Shown piece by piece: positions 63,651 through 64,000 of a stretch of DNA of 64,000 bases; the stretch's first letter is position 1; each line of letters opens with the position of its first letter. Position numbers and translations under genes: made by a program. Source of the DNA: Endomychus coccineus (Eukaryota > Arthropoda > Insecta > Coleoptera > Endomychidae); the NCBI GenBank assembly GCA_958510875.1, contig OY294068.1:27880297-27944296 (forward strand), written 5' to 3'. The notes beneath the pieces were generated by a model. It had not been told where the DNA came from. It ran no database searches and worked only from the letters and a program-made list of their open reading frames with translations.

Positions 63651-64000
63651 CTTTTTACAACATCAGCGTCAAAAAGATGACTTTTCGTAACTGAAATCTA
63701 AAAAAAAGTATTTTTTCACTGCAACAAACCGCTTCTATAGTAACGACAGAGCAAGTTAACTTAATGCTGTGATATTATATAAACAGTATTTAGGCGATTA
63801 ATTAAAAATTACAATGTACAAAAAATGTTGTTTGTATTCTGTTTGTGAAATTCGTGTTTCGTTTAACACATTCGAGTCATCTCATATGCTATTAAAAAAC
63901 ACTAATTTCAAAAATAACTATTTTATGCGACGTTTTCAGTAAAAATTTAAATTTTATAAATAAAATTTCTATAAGCATGTGAAAATGTACTATCTACATA

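Larger units (their letters stand above)
59800..63870. repeat. Inverted-repeat element surrounding the Tc1-like insertion
   Basis: 59970-60095 pairs with 62888-63018 (AATTGAGCATCAAACAGAAA / TTTGTTTGATGCTCAATTGG); 59880-59942 pairs with 63805-63870 (CACGAATTTCACAAACGAAA / TTTGTGAAATTCGTGTTTCG); 59800-59850 pairs with 63160-63215. A further hairpin pairs 63070-63160 with 63700-63790 (GCAAGTTAACTTTAATG-type ends). The order shows nesting or rearrangement of an older element around the transposon. Confidence 0.65.

Noticed and set aside
50600..64000. C2-domain exons of the PKC gene
   Set aside because: I looked for C2-like minus-strand coding blocks upstream of 50592 and found none; they may lie outside the window or be too short to recognise.

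Overview
The window is AT-rich animal DNA, almost certainly from an insect. Its genes have spliceosomal introns with GT..AG borders, the host proteins look like insect orthologues, and most of the remaining DNA is transposon debris typical of insects: Penelope-like elements, insect-type LINEs, hAT, P-like and Tc1/mariner elements, a gypsy relic and tRNA-derived SINEs. A beetle-like genome would fit, but that is only a guess.

Five host genes can be read. (1) Positions 8061-1330, minus strand: the 5' end (three exons, 762 codons) of an axonemal outer-arm dynein heavy chain of the DNAH9/11/17 class; it runs off the left edge. (2) 11103-11576, plus: a complete three-exon SRP14 gene. (3) 15246-15594, plus: a complete two-exon DAP1-like gene. 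(4) 18267-17891, minus: a short two-exon CCDC103-like gene, a dynein-arm assembly factor family. (5) 50592-32953, minus: the last eight exons of a novel-type protein kinase C (Drosophila Pkc98E / vertebrate PKC epsilon-eta class), covering both C1 domains, the kinase domain and the C-terminal tail, including a 32-bp micro-exon. Its 5' exons (C2 domain) were not found. The five genes do not form an operon-like unit; the dynein and CCDC103-like genes share the ciliary/sperm axoneme as a theme, probably by chance.

The rest is layered mobile DNA. Dynein intron 1 (4810-7932) holds a 607-bp element with a THAP zinc-finger remnant and a perfect 8-bp target duplication (P-like), a hairpin MITE and SINE pieces. 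Between 8.1 and 9.4 kb lies a gypsy relic in the order integrase, LTR, primer site, gag. A hAT-type MITE family occurs as three full copies (10.4, 12.7 and 14.4 kb) and as 21-24 bp relics that keep both target duplications. Around 16-20 kb there are four more inverted-repeat elements.

The most striking structure is a near-perfect palindrome at 27.65-29.03 kb. Its two arms are inverted copies of the 3' end of a Penelope-like element (PLE): GIY-YIG C-terminus, 3' region, then a hammerhead-ribozyme-like motif. Other PLE pieces are a GIY-YIG domain at 20.1 kb, a reverse-transcriptase piece at 37.0 kb, another GIY-YIG domain at 41.8 kb, and further hammerhead-like pLTR pieces at 30.5, 34.7 and 35.1 kb.

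The right-hand third (44-64 kb) is LINE fragments (47.6-49.4, 51.0-51.8 and 52.15-54.66 kb), a SINE with 12-bp target duplications, a 423-bp tandem duplication, and a 2.3-kb Tc1/mariner-like transposon with unusually long (about 600 bp) inverted repeats and a frameshifted transposase, itself nested in another inverted-repeat element.
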